Shown: piece by piece, positions 7,584-15,999 of the stretch
How positions within the stretch are numbered: the first letter of the stretch is position 1
Layout: the number at the start of each line of letters is the position of its first letter
Source: a virus
DNA: 22,536 bases
Reading direction: 5' to 3' (one strand)
Virus record (IMG/VR): IMGVR_UViG_3300030419_006173
Coordinates: 1 to 22,536 of that record
Translations under genes and position numbers: made by a program
Notes under the pieces: model-generated
The model's input: only the letters and a program-made list of their open reading frames with translations
Told to the model about the DNA's origin: nothing
Databases searched by the model: none

Positions 7584-7591
7584 TATTTAGC
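7584..7591 (-). promoter_or_regulatory. Weak late-promoter-like octamer before gp19
   Basis: GCTAAATA on the minus strand matches TATAAATA at six of eight positions. It lies just after the gp18 stop and 23 bases before gp19. The location is right but the match is weak. Confidence 0.3.
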
Positions 7592-9802
7592 TTAGAATTT
7601 GCCAATGACTTCAGAGAACTCAACATTCGTTCGGACAGCAACGAAGTTCAACTGAATAAAGTTAATTGACCGAGCTGGCTTGATGTAAATGTCACCAATA
7701 AACTCGTTTCTGTCAATAACTTCTCCTGTATTATTCGTTTCGTCACAAATGACTGTAAAGTCAAAAATACCACGTCGACCTTGAACATCCCGAAGGAAAG
7801 GCTCGACCATATTTCTGAATTGAGCTCTCGTGAATTCGTCGTTGAATTCGAACAACAAGTACTTTGCAGCACGTGAGATTGCTTTCTCAAGAACAATGAA
7901 CAATCTACGAACATTGATTCTATCAAATGCACTCGGTCTTGCTAGCAATGTCTTGTCACCAAAGAGAATAGTTCCTTCACCTGGGAACGTAACAATAGGA
8001 TTAATGCCCTTTTTGTAAAGTAAGTCACGATCGGCTTTATCCGGATTGTATGGATTCTTGATAACATTTTTAATGATACCACGATTGAATCCACCAGGTG
8101 AGTACCAAGGCTCTCTTGTATTGTCTGTTCTTACAATAAGACCAGCAACGTCACCATTATATGGAACATATCTGTATACGTCATTATATTTGTCGTATTG
8201 ATATTTGTATCCACCATCCAACACACCATACGAAGATGATGTTAAGGCATCTCTGTGATCAATTGTATTAGCAGATTCTTTATTGAAGTTGTTAATAATG
8301 TCTGCTTTTTCTGGCGAGGCAATAACAATGCAGTCTTTTCTTGGCTCAGCAATGTTGTCAATCAGATAGTTTGTAAGTTGATGACCATGCGTGCCACCTT
8401 TTGACTTACCTGTAAGAACAAGAGAGATATCAATCTCTTCTGCATTCTTAAACAAATCATAACCATCTGTTATTTTAGCGATTGCAATGTTTGTATCACC
8501 CCAATCTTCTGATCCAGCAGTCGTTACATGAACAGTACCAGTGTTAACAATACCACCATCACGACCACACTTAAATGATCTTGTGAATGGTACGGTGTTT
8601 GTAACGACTGTGTTTGTCATGTTAATGGCTGTGTTGGTATATGTTGCCGTGCTGTTTTGTGTTTCACCAGCCGGGCGTATAACCTTACCACCATTCAATA
8701 ACCAACGACTTTGATTATCAATAACATTGTAGTAGTAAATTGATTCACCAGATTCGTTTTTAGCATCTGTAGCTCTTGAAAGATTGCTAAAGGATTCTAG
8801 TATTTGTCCTCTCACACCAGTGATTGCACCATCTTCGTCTTGGACAACAAGGTGAAGCTCATCAAATGCATCCGTATTGTTAGCAACGTTGTTGCACCAA
8901 AGAGATGTACCGGGCTCAGCTTCAAAGTTGCCGTAGAATTCCCACTTACGAGTAATTGAATCAGACTGAAGGTTTACACCAAAATCAGTCGACAGTGTGT
9001 ATTTTGATTCAAAACTAATATTTGCAGTTGCAGTGAACTGTGTATCAGCATCGCTGTTAGTAAGAGCACCACTTGTGGTTGTTGAACCAATAGCAGAAAC
9101 ACGCTTCTCAGTAAATCCAATTGAGGTATTACCTAAACGAACAAGGTCTCCAACTGCAAAGCTAGAAGCAACGTTTTGACATGTGTTCTGAGCAAGCAAG
9201 TACTCAGCAACTGTCACGTTTCCTGTACTCGCAAAAGACGCTTTTGTGTCTTTAGCTGTAATAACAAGCTCTGTATTACCAACAGTAATGTTTGCTGTAC
9301 AACTGTCTCCACCAGACATTGTGTTAGAAACTGTGCTTTCCCATGCTGAATTACTATCACAGACAGAAACTTTAAGCGAGTTACCTAGCGATCCAAAATA
9401 TCGAGCTAGGAACGCTGCATCTGCAGGAACTGTAATCTCGTTGTCGTAGTGTTCTTTGTTTTTAATCAAAAGACTGTGTGATGTATTACCAGAGTTAGCT
9501 GTGGTTGCGGATGCCTGAAGAACAGTTGCATTCCGGCCATTAGCTGACGCTGCACGCACAACAAATAGTTTATTGCCGTACGCTAAAAAGTTTGCGGCGG
9601 TGAAAAATGATTCGAAATTGGTACCGTCTGGCTTTCCAAACACATCAGCAAGCTCTCGTTCTGTTGATGTCATTGTTGCCACTTCAGCTGGTCCCCACCT
9701 GAAGTTACCACAAAAAGCACCTTCCGTTGTTGAAACGGCTGGCACTATACCAGTTAAGTCAATTTCTGTTACATTTACACCAGGACTGACTTGAAATCCC
9801 AT
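7592..9802 (-). CDS. 18: Tail sheath protein gp18
   Basis: A 736-aa contractile sheath subunit (T4 gp18 is 659 aa). The N-terminus, GFQVSPGVNVTEIDLTGIVP, is characteristic of sheath proteins. The C-terminal domain (RRLFIVLEKAISRAAKYLLF, then FEFNDEFTRAQFRNMVEPFL) is the conserved part that polymerises around the tube. The middle, about residues 130-420, is Ser/Thr/Asn-rich and beta-rich, corresponding to the variable surface domains. The ATG at 9802 has AAGGAG about 9 nt upstream. It has its own perfect late promoter and a leader of about 40 nt that begins with a hairpin. Confidence 0.96.
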   Translation of the reverse strand: MGFQVSPGVNVTEIDLTGIVPAVSTTEGAFCGNFRWGPAEVATMTSTERELADVFGKPDGTNFESFFTAANFLAYGNKLFVVRAASANGRNATVLQASATTANSGNTSHSLLIKNKEHYDNEITVPADAAFLARYFGSLGNSLKVSVCDSNSAWESTVSNTMSGGDSCTANITVGNTELVITAKDTKASFASTGNVTVAEYLLAQNTCQNVASSFAVGDLVRLGNTSIGFTEKRVSAIGSTTTSGALTNSDADTQFTATANISFESKYTLSTDFGVNLQSDSITRKWEFYGNFEAEPGTSLWCNNVANNTDAFDELHLVVQDEDGAITGVRGQILESFSNLSRATDAKNESGESIYYYNVIDNQSRWLLNGGKVIRPAGETQNSTATYTNTAINMTNTVVTNTVPFTRSFKCGRDGGIVNTGTVHVTTAGSEDWGDTNIAIAKITDGYDLFKNAEEIDISLVLTGKSKGGTHGHQLTNYLIDNIAEPRKDCIVIASPEKADIINNFNKESANTIDHRDALTSSSYGVLDGGYKYQYDKYNDVYRYVPYNGDVAGLIVRTDNTREPWYSPGGFNRGIIKNVIKNPYNPDKADRDLLYKKGINPIVTFPGEGTILFGDKTLLARPSAFDRINVRRLFIVLEKAISRAAKYLLFEFNDEFTRAQFRNMVEPFLRDVQGRRGIFDFTVICDETNNTGEVIDRNEFIGDIYIKPARSINFIQLNFVAVRTNVEFSEVIGKF

Positions 9803-9830
9803 GGCTTCTTTCTCCTTCTATAAGGTATTT

Positions 9831-9843
9831 AAGCATTATGCTT
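9831..9843 (-). other. Hairpin at the predicted 5' end of gp18 mRNA
   Basis: The 13-base inverted repeat AAGCATAATGCTT on the minus strand can form an AAGC/GCTT stem. With T4 late spacing, base 9843 is the first transcribed nucleotide, so the stem would sit exactly at the 5' end of the sheath mRNA. Confidence 0.4.
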
Positions 9844-9848
9844 CGTGA

Positions 9849-9856
9849 TATTTATA
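9849..9856 (-). promoter_or_regulatory. T4-type late promoter for gp18
   Basis: Perfect TATAAATA on the minus strand between the gp17 stop and gp18, with predicted transcription start at 9843 and a leader of about 40 nt before the gp18 ATG. Confidence 0.82.
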
Positions 9857-9868
9857 TTTTTGAGGTTT

Positions 9869-11524
9869 TTACCACGATCCTTCTATTTCATATGGATGAG
9901 CTACAATCAAGGAATCACCTTTGTATTTTTGCATATCATCTTCTGGATCATGAATACCATCATCAAAGAAACCAAATGGAAGCATCTCATCTTCCATTGC
10001 TTTTTCATTAGCTGCTAACAAATTCTTCCTTATATCTATATCTGTCATTTCTTTAAAATATTCTTGGCCTGTTAACCAAGAAAACAGCACCAATGACATA
10101 ACTAAATCATCATGATAACCTTCTTCAGCTGCATAGCTTTGACCTCTTACAACAAATGCCGTCAGCTCTTTAATAATTTCAAAATCGTTCAATACCAATC
10201 TGTCGTTTTCAATAATTGTTTTAAGACCTGCACAACCAACTCTCTTCAATTGTTTTGTAGTTCTTACACCAAGCTGTTGACCTTTACCGCCAAATCCAGC
10301 AGTAAGTAATTGACCAGCTCTACCTTTCCACTCTGCTGTCAATATGCCTTCATACTCCAAATCATGGTGAAGAATATCTGCTACTTGTTGTCCAATGTCA
10401 TTTATCTCTACAAGAATAATTGCATCATTATAATTACGAGCAGTATTGTAAATGATGTTAGGATAAAGCATCGGAGAGATAACATTAGAACGATAGGTAC
10501 ATACGACTTCATACGGTACAACAGTGCAATCAACCACCGTGAAAGCTGAGTAATCATTTCCTATTCCTCTTGATGTATCTACACTTATTGCATAGATATG
10601 ATCTGGTTGTTTCTCTTTCCATACCTTTAAGTTCTCGTTATGTTGAATTGGTTCATGAAATACTAAAGCAGCAAGTTTAGAAGGATTGATTAACGTGTTT
10701 GAAGAACCAATAAAGTCACATTCAAACTCTTGTCTAAATTGTTCTTCACTTGTGTTCTTGATCGTTTGTTCTTTCCAGACTTCATCTCTACCTGGAACAG
10801 CTGACCAATGAACCTCAATTGGAATATATTCATTTCTATTTTCAACTGCATCAACCCATAATTTGTAGAACAAGTTCATACCTTTAGGAGTAGATGTAAT
10901 CATAACTCTTGATGTACTACCAGATGAAATAGTAGGATAGACAGAAGCAAAGAACTCTTCTTGAAGTTCAGGCTGTACAAAAGCAAATTCATCTAAATAC
11001 ACAAGACTGAATGAACCACCCCTTATCGATGAAGCAGACGTAGATGACGCTAAAATCTTTGATCCGTTTTCTAATTCCAAACTACCTTTGTTCCACTCAA
11101 CGAGACCTTGCTGCAACCAGTAAGGAAGCCATTCATATGCCATTTGAAGGCGGCTCAGGATCTCACGAGCAGTACTGGCCTTATTTGCCAAAATAGCACA
11201 ATTGAATGATTCGTTGAATAAAACAAACCAAAGTATAACAGCAACCATTGTTGTTGTTTTACCTGACTGTCTAGGCATTTTACAAATTGAAAATCTATTT
11301 TGTACAACAGACTTCATAATATCTTTTTGAAAATCATATAGCTCTAGTGGAACAATACCTTCATCAACACTAACAATTTTCATATACTCTTTACAAAAGT
11401 AATCAATATCCTGAGAGCATCTTACTAGCTCTTGAATTTGTTCTTCTGTATAATCTAATTGAACTCCAGCTTTTTTAAGTCTGGGATTACCAAGATAGAT
11501 TTGATTAGATGACAAGCCCTGCAT
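9869..11524 (-). CDS. 17: Terminase large subunit gp17
   Basis: A 551-aa packaging motor and nuclease (T4 gp17 is 610 aa). The ATPase domain has Walker A MPRQSGKTT (residues 83-91), Walker B SLVYLDEF with Asp178/Glu179, and a coupling motif around MITSTPKG (208-215). The RNase H-fold nuclease domain has acidic candidates Asp316 in AISVDTSRG, Glu373 in ILVEIND and Asp472/Asp473 in GYHDDLVMSL. All of these look intact. The ATG at 11524 lies inside the end of the upstream nuclease gene (20-nt overlap), and there is no strong Shine-Dalgarno sequence, so it probably depends on translational coupling. Confidence 0.97.
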   Translation of the reverse strand: MQGLSSNQIYLGNPRLKKAGVQLDYTEEQIQELVRCSQDIDYFCKEYMKIVSVDEGIVPLELYDFQKDIMKSVVQNRFSICKMPRQSGKTTTMVAVILWFVLFNESFNCAILANKASTAREILSRLQMAYEWLPYWLQQGLVEWNKGSLELENGSKILASSTSASSIRGGSFSLVYLDEFAFVQPELQEEFFASVYPTISSGSTSRVMITSTPKGMNLFYKLWVDAVENRNEYIPIEVHWSAVPGRDEVWKEQTIKNTSEEQFRQEFECDFIGSSNTLINPSKLAALVFHEPIQHNENLKVWKEKQPDHIYAISVDTSRGIGNDYSAFTVVDCTVVPYEVVCTYRSNVISPMLYPNIIYNTARNYNDAIILVEINDIGQQVADILHHDLEYEGILTAEWKGRAGQLLTAGFGGKGQQLGVRTTKQLKRVGCAGLKTIIENDRLVLNDFEIIKELTAFVVRGQSYAAEEGYHDDLVMSLVLFSWLTGQEYFKEMTDIDIRKNLLAANEKAMEDEMLPFGFFDDGIHDPEDDMQKYKGDSLIVAHPYEIEGSW

Positions 11525-11930
11525 CTGCTAACTTCTTTCTGTTGGCTATATGCTCTTCAGCAATGTCTTCTTTGCTTTGTCCATGATAAGCTACACCATG
11601 ACCTTCTCTAATCATGATTTCTGTAATCGTTGATTCTTTATCAAACTCACCATCATAACATTTAAAGTCACCGAGTACTCTTCCAAACTTACCTGCTTTG
11701 TCCTTGAATGTAAGCAAGCATGTTGCATTGGCAAGCAGCTTTGTAATTCTGTCCTTAGCTGCTAATCCATATTTCTTTTCTTCAAGATCACGAGTTCTTG
11801 ATTCGGGTGTATCAATACCCATCATACGAATTCGTTCGTTTCTGATCCAGATTCCAAAACCCAAATCAATATCAACGTCGACAGTATCTCCATCAACGAC
11901 TTTCACTAACTTAAAATTGTAATCAAACAT
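11505..11930 (-). CDS. Staphylococcal-nuclease-type (thermonuclease) protein
   Basis: A 141-aa SNase-domain protein. Its motifs line up with staphylococcal nuclease: VVDGDTV (Asp15 as a Ca2+ ligand), RIRMMGIDTPES with Arg35, Asp40 and Glu43, then KYGLAA and KFGRVLGDF with Arg84. The catalytic set therefore appears complete and the enzyme should cut DNA or RNA non-specifically with Ca2+. No signal peptide or membrane segment is seen, so it should be cytoplasmic. I start at ATG 11930, just ahead of the domain. The frame is open to 11999, but those residues are outside the fold. It is wedged between gp16 and gp17 and overlaps gp17 by 20 nt; T4 has no nuclease here. Its role (DNA end processing, host DNA degradation) is unknown. 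Confidence 0.87.
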   Translation of the reverse strand: MFDYNFKLVKVVDGDTVDVDIDLGFGIWIRNERIRMMGIDTPESRTRDLEEKKYGLAAKDRITKLLANATCLLTFKDKAGKFGRVLGDFKCYDGEFDKESTITEIMIREGHGVAYHGQSKEDIAEEHIANRKKLADAGLVI

Positions 11931-12022
11931 CAGCAAATATATCCTATTGTTAATCGATCCATATACATTATCAGATGTTGATATGTATACCAATCCCAAA
12001 ATTGTTGCAAACTTTCTATCAT
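11930..12022 (-). CDS. Candidate 30-aa leader ORF before the nuclease
   Basis: An ATG at 12022 opens a 30-codon frame (starting MIESLQQFWDW, Trp/Tyr-rich) whose TGA overlaps the nuclease ATG by one base (TGATG). A GAGGT sequence lies about 11 nt upstream. The nuclease itself has only a poor ribosome-binding site, so this ORF could couple its translation. No homology is recognised, and it may be chance in an otherwise gene-free stretch of about 150 bases. Confidence 0.35.
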   Translation of the reverse strand: MIESLQQFWDWYTYQHLIMYMDRLTIGYIC

Positions 12023-12079
12023 TTTTCTGTTGACCTCTATGAGAATCCTTGTATAATCAGCTTTGCGTTAAGGACAGAA

Positions 12080-12523
12080 CTAGATATCCTTTTTAAGCAC
12101 ATCTCTAGCATTACCGCCTAACAGTCTTGTGAGCTCACTAGTATTACCTACGAAAAGGTTATTTGTAACCTTTGAGGGACCATCTTTTGGTTCTAATAAC
12201 TCTTGCGCTTTTTTCTGAATATCAACTATTCTATCATTAGTATCTGTAAGAGTCTTTATCAATTGGCCAACAACTTCATAAGCTCTAGGATGTTGAGATT
12301 GATTGGCTAACTCCAACAAGTCTTCTAAAGCGTCTCTTCCTCTTTCAGCTAGATGATATAAGTTTTCTCTAGCATACTTAATGTCTTCTTCAGTTCCTTC
12401 TGGTACATCTTTTGTTTCTTTTGGAAGTACTTGTAAAGGAGCTGTATTAGGTGTTAGATCCAAAGCGTTTGCTATAGGATCCGGATGCGTTGTGAAGGGC
12501 GCATTATCCTGTTCCGTCGCCAT
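12080..12523 (-). CDS. 16: Terminase small subunit gp16
   Basis: A 147-aa protein in the gp16 position (T4 gp16 is 164 aa), which recognises phage DNA and regulates the large terminase. After a Pro/Thr-rich N-terminus it is helical: EEDIKYARENLYHLAERGRD, LEDLLELANQSQHPRAYEVV and GQLIKTLTDTNDRIVDIQKK form the coiled-coil oligomerisation core. It ends NARDVLKKDI. I start at ATG 12523 because GAGGA lies 8-9 nt upstream, although the frame is open further. The start overlaps the end of gp15 by 20 nt. Confidence 0.88.
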   Translation of the reverse strand: MATEQDNAPFTTHPDPIANALDLTPNTAPLQVLPKETKDVPEGTEEDIKYARENLYHLAERGRDALEDLLELANQSQHPRAYEVVGQLIKTLTDTNDRIVDIQKKAQELLEPKDGPSKVTNNLFVGNTSELTRLLGGNARDVLKKDI

Positions 12524-13460
12524 CGAAGAAGTCCTCAAAGTTTGTAATGAATCCATAATTATCGTTTGCATCAATTAGACTTGAATCGACAGTCAATGAT
12601 GAGTTTGTAGTTGGGTCACCGTTAGCATCCAAACCAGGTGTAACAGTCACTCTCGATGCTAGTTCCCAAGCCTGGCCATTAGCATGTTTTGTTTTAACAG
12701 TAGAAAATACTAAGTTACCAGCTGAGCTATTTGCATATACTGTTCCACGAGTATCATTCTCATCTGGATTTTCTGTTTGTTGTCTACGATTACCAGGATA
12801 CGTATCAACATAAAACTGCGTATTTGCTTTCTTGATTAATCCAGTTTCAGTTACAGGTGCGAACAAATAACCTTTAAGAGTAAATGATAATGTATTAATT
12901 AATGCTCTTCTTTGTTGAAAGTCTGCTTCATACGTATCTTGTAATGATATTGCTTCAAGAATAATTGGTAGATCAACTTTCCACGACATATCAGAAATTA
13001 GCTCAGCAGTTACTGTAAACTCTGGTGTAAAGAATGGCATAATTTGTTCAACAATTTTAGTCGAATCTTCTGCATACTTAGAAAATATATTAAGTTCAAA
13101 ATTTAAATCATATGGTACTGGATTGTACATTGATCGTACATTTTTTCTTGAATCAGAAGCATTAGCTCCCATAGCTACATTTCTATGAACTGTATTTAAC
13201 TTTCTTTCAGTTGCATAGTTAATACCAATCCATTCAAATGACATTCTTGGTAATGTAATTGCTACTTCAGTATCTAAATCTGTATCTTGTTCTAATCTAG
13301 CTAATGTTTTATCACGTGGTCCATATGCAAGTGGTACCTTTATTTCTTGAATCTTATTTCCACTTGAATCAGTTCTGTAAATGAATATCTCATTAAACAG
13401 TGTTCCAAATATAATTATATACTTCCGTATAGTTTCATGATAATACTTATGACCAAACAT
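12504..13460 (-). CDS. 15: Tail sheath stabiliser / tail completion protein gp15
   Basis: A 318-aa protein (T4 gp15 is 272 aa) that caps the finished tail and forms the joint to the neck. Typical features are the start MFGHKYYHETIRKYIIIFGT, IKVPLAYGPRDKTLARL, a LPRMSFEWIGI stretch and NPVPYDLNFELNIFSKYAED. The ATG at 13460 overlaps the gp14 stop (TAATG) with GGAGG about 9 nt upstream. Confidence 0.94.
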   Translation of the reverse strand: MFGHKYYHETIRKYIIIFGTLFNEIFIYRTDSSGNKIQEIKVPLAYGPRDKTLARLEQDTDLDTEVAITLPRMSFEWIGINYATERKLNTVHRNVAMGANASDSRKNVRSMYNPVPYDLNFELNIFSKYAEDSTKIVEQIMPFFTPEFTVTAELISDMSWKVDLPIILEAISLQDTYEADFQQRRALINTLSFTLKGYLFAPVTETGLIKKANTQFYVDTYPGNRRQQTENPDENDTRGTVYANSSAGNLVFSTVKTKHANGQAWELASRVTVTPGLDANGDPTTNSSLTVDSSLIDANDNYGFITNFEDFFDGDGTG

Positions 13461-14293
13461 TAGAACCTACCTCCTTCACTAAACGGATCGCCTGTACTGA
13501 AGTCGATAAATGTATCAGCTTGTGTTTCAATAAAGACGTTTTCAGCATCTGTTCTATCATCGTAATCAACTTGATCTGGTTGTGATTCAAGAAGTAATCC
13601 AAATCCTGTCTCAAGTATAATTTTATCTAAGAGATTTTCAGCCATTAAGAAGTTGTAATCTTCACCTGTAGCTTCAACCTCTTGTACTAATCTGTAGCCT
13701 GTCTCGAGTAAGATATCATCGCCATTCTCGAGCAGTAGCCGTGTACCAAATACCGTATCAAGTGAATGCGTTTCTTCAAGTAGATCAATAACTTCGATAC
13801 CAGTATCAAATCTCTCGTTTGAGTATTCAAATAACTCACAAGTTATTTCGTAGAACTGTAAGGCACCCATTTGATAAAATACAGGCTCATGCTCAACAAA
13901 GTTAATCTGGAATATTTTTTCATTAAGAGGCAAGAAAACTAGATCACCCTCTCTTGGTCTTGATATACTTTGTTCTTGTTGTACAGTTTCTGCAAAATGT
14001 CTTCTAGCTATACATAATGTCATTTGATCTCTTATTTCAAGACCAAACTTAGATAAGAAATCTCCTTCTCCTTCAAATCCATCAGCACTCTTAATATACA
14101 TTACAACATCAGAAACTTGATTAAATTGAGCTAGGTCATCTTCAGTATACAATTCATCATATTCAACAATAGTCTTGGCTAGATAGCCAACACCCATTCC
14201 ATATATTGAAATAGATTCAGTAACTAGGTCAGCAATTAAATTTTGCTCACCAGAGTGTTGAAAATTGTTGAAGTAGAAGTTAGGCTGAGCCAT
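13460..14293 (-). CDS. 14: Neck protein gp14
   Basis: A 277-aa neck protein (T4 gp14 is 256 aa) that closes the packaged head together with gp13 and receives the tail. The N-terminal half is conserved (FNNFQHSGEQNLIADLVTES, SIYGMGVGYLAKT, REGDLVFLPLNEKIFQINFV, LQFYEITCELFEYSNERFDTG). Residues about 183-237 form an unusual run of imperfect Leu/Glu repeats (RLLLENGDDILLETGYRL, then IILETGFGLLLE). The start directly follows the stop of the previous gene with no gap. Confidence 0.93.
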   Translation of the reverse strand: MAQPNFYFNNFQHSGEQNLIADLVTESISIYGMGVGYLAKTIVEYDELYTEDDLAQFNQVSDVVMYIKSADGFEGEGDFLSKFGLEIRDQMTLCIARRHFAETVQQEQSISRPREGDLVFLPLNEKIFQINFVEHEPVFYQMGALQFYEITCELFEYSNERFDTGIEVIDLLEETHSLDTVFGTRLLLENGDDILLETGYRLVQEVEATGEDYNFLMAENLLDKIILETGFGLLLESQPDQVDYDDRTDAENVFIETQADTFIDFSTGDPFSEGGRF

Positions 14294-15253
14294 TTAGCAA
14301 TTCCATCTACGTCTTGCTGCTTTACCTCTTGGACCGGTCCAACTTCTGGATCTTGCACAAAAAGCTATACGTCTTTTGGCTGCCTTGCTTCCCTTTTTAA
14401 GTTTTGAGGGAGGAGTAGTAACTGCAGTTTTTAATTTACTACCTGGATTCCTTCTTCTATATGCAGCAACACCCTTTTGTGTCATGCCGGCACCAGATTT
14501 AACTGATCTCTTATGACCTGAGGATACCGACATTCCTTTCATATCATCTTCTGCAACAAAGTCTTTAAAGCTCATAAGCGTTTCTTCTTGAGCTCTTTTC
14601 ATCTGAGATGGTGTTGGAGCGCCTTTAGAACCAGGCTTTCTCATTCTCTCTCCGCTACCTCGCTTAATTCTTTCTCGTTTAGCATGAATGTTAGCCCAAA
14701 GGCCGTTACCTTCTAATAAATCTTTCGCTTCCATATGAAAAGTTCCTTCATTAAGTTTGTTTTCCCACCATGGAATTTTAGGGTCAACTTTATCGTTATC
14801 TATTATTTTTTTAAGACGCTTATCGTATTCAGCTCTAGTTGGTTTTGCATTACCATTTACAGCATCAATTACAAATTGTACTGTTGCAGCAGCTATTGTT
14901 AGACTTGCACACTTACCAATTACTAAACCATTTAACTCATCTATCATAATTGTAGGCGAGGCTTCTTTTAACTTACCAACCATATCATGAGGAACGTTGA
15001 AATACAAACCACCTTCAACATATATCTTTGCAGGATAAGGATGAAGTTTGTTTGTGTTTGAATCAACAACACGTACAATATCAAATCCATCAATGTTCTT
15101 GAATGTAGCAGACTCTGCTTCACAAGTATCTGGATTTTTTTCAACGTAGGTTGGAGGACCAAACTTATCCATAAGTTTTTTCACGAAGTCCTTAGGACCA
15201 TCATATTTCCAAGCTCCAATATCTACACCTTTATACTTTTCGCCTTTTTGCAT
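14294..15253 (-). CDS. Virion-cluster protein with a basic DUF6321-like C-terminus
   Basis: A 319-aa protein inserted between gp13 and gp14. The first 200 residues look globular, with a hydrophobic helix around residues 105-125 (GLVIGKCASLTIAAATVQFV). The C-terminal third is strongly basic: GHKRSVKSGAGMTQKGVAAY, SKAAKRRIAFCARS and a final ARRRWNC. As I recall, this tail is a recurrent module in phages annotated DUF6321. It may bind DNA, but that is inference. Its place among the neck genes suggests a virion or packaging role. It starts 2 bases after the gp13 stop and has a GGGG-type ribosome-binding site. Confidence 0.75.
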   Translation of the reverse strand: MQKGEKYKGVDIGAWKYDGPKDFVKKLMDKFGPPTYVEKNPDTCEAESATFKNIDGFDIVRVVDSNTNKLHPYPAKIYVEGGLYFNVPHDMVGKLKEASPTIMIDELNGLVIGKCASLTIAAATVQFVIDAVNGNAKPTRAEYDKRLKKIIDNDKVDPKIPWWENKLNEGTFHMEAKDLLEGNGLWANIHAKRERIKRGSGERMRKPGSKGAPTPSQMKRAQEETLMSFKDFVAEDDMKGMSVSSGHKRSVKSGAGMTQKGVAAYRRRNPGSKLKTAVTTPPSKLKKGSKAAKRRIAFCARSRSWTGPRGKAARRRWNC

Positions 15254-15255
15254 TG

Positions 15256-15999
15256 TTACCCCGTCATATCGTGTACTGGTAAAGAATAAGAACTTAACAT
15301 CTCTTCTTCTAATTTATTTTTAGCTTCTAAACCTTGACTCAGTATTGTATCACCATTAAACTGTACACCACCAGGCAGTTGCATACCAACAAACTTAGTA
15401 AGGTTTCTACCCCACTGTATTTGAATTAGAGCTGTGGCATACTCAGCTAGCCAACGATCTCCATACACATCTGTATATGTTTCAGGATCAACTTTGTTAT
15501 ACACTTCTGCAATTAAATAGTCGCCGGTGTTAAACTTATCCCAATCCATATCAACATACAAACGATTTATATGTCTGTTGAATTTTAAAGGTTGCTTACC
15601 AATAAGAATCTCTTCAATGAATCTAATGTTCATGAAGTTCATATAGAAAGGAACAAGGTCATATCTTGACAAATCATACAAGTCATTCAAGGCTATTTGA
15701 TATCGAATATTGAAGAGATTATTTGTACTTGTAGCATCTCCAATGTCGAAAATATCAATAATCCCAATAGTATCAGTATTGCTAATCGAAATGTATCCAT
15801 TGGTTTTATCGTCTGCTGTTACTTGGTGTTTAAGAAATGTTCTTTGACTGCCATCAAAATGATAATCGTGATAATAATTTAAAGCTGTATCAATAGCATC
15901 ACCAACTTGATCATCGTCAACATTAATCTCAATGACAGGCTTACCTAATCTTCTCAGGCAAAACTCTTTAAATGTTTCTCTTGAATCTGGGACTGCCAT
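15256..15999 (-). CDS. 13: Neck protein gp13
   Basis: A 247-aa neck or head-completion protein (T4 gp13 is 309 aa). It has the typical start (RETFKEFCLRRLGKPVIEIN, then VDDDQVGDAIDTALNYYHDYH) and a C-terminal domain ending QGLEAKNKLEEEMLSSYSLP, as in marine T4-like phages. It binds the portal after DNA filling, together with gp14. The ATG shares bases with the stop of the 47-aa ORF upstream (TAATG). Confidence 0.94.
   Translation of the reverse strand: MAVPDSRETFKEFCLRRLGKPVIEINVDDDQVGDAIDTALNYYHDYHFDGSQRTFLKHQVTADDKTNGYISISNTDTIGIIDIFDIGDATSTNNLFNIRYQIALNDLYDLSRYDLVPFYMNFMNIRFIEEILIGKQPLKFNRHINRLYVDMDWDKFNTGDYLIAEVYNKVDPETYTDVYGDRWLAEYATALIQIQWGRNLTKFVGMQLPGGVQFNGDTILSQGLEAKNKLEEEMLSSYSLPVHDMTG

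Noticed and set aside
11931-11999. Longer N-terminus for the SNase-type protein
   Set aside because: The additional residues precede the nuclease fold and start at a non-ATG codon; the ATG at 11930 directly precedes the domain.
12524-12574. Longer N-terminus for gp16
   Set aside because: It would overlap gp15 further, and the ATG at 12523 has a GAGGA site at good distance.
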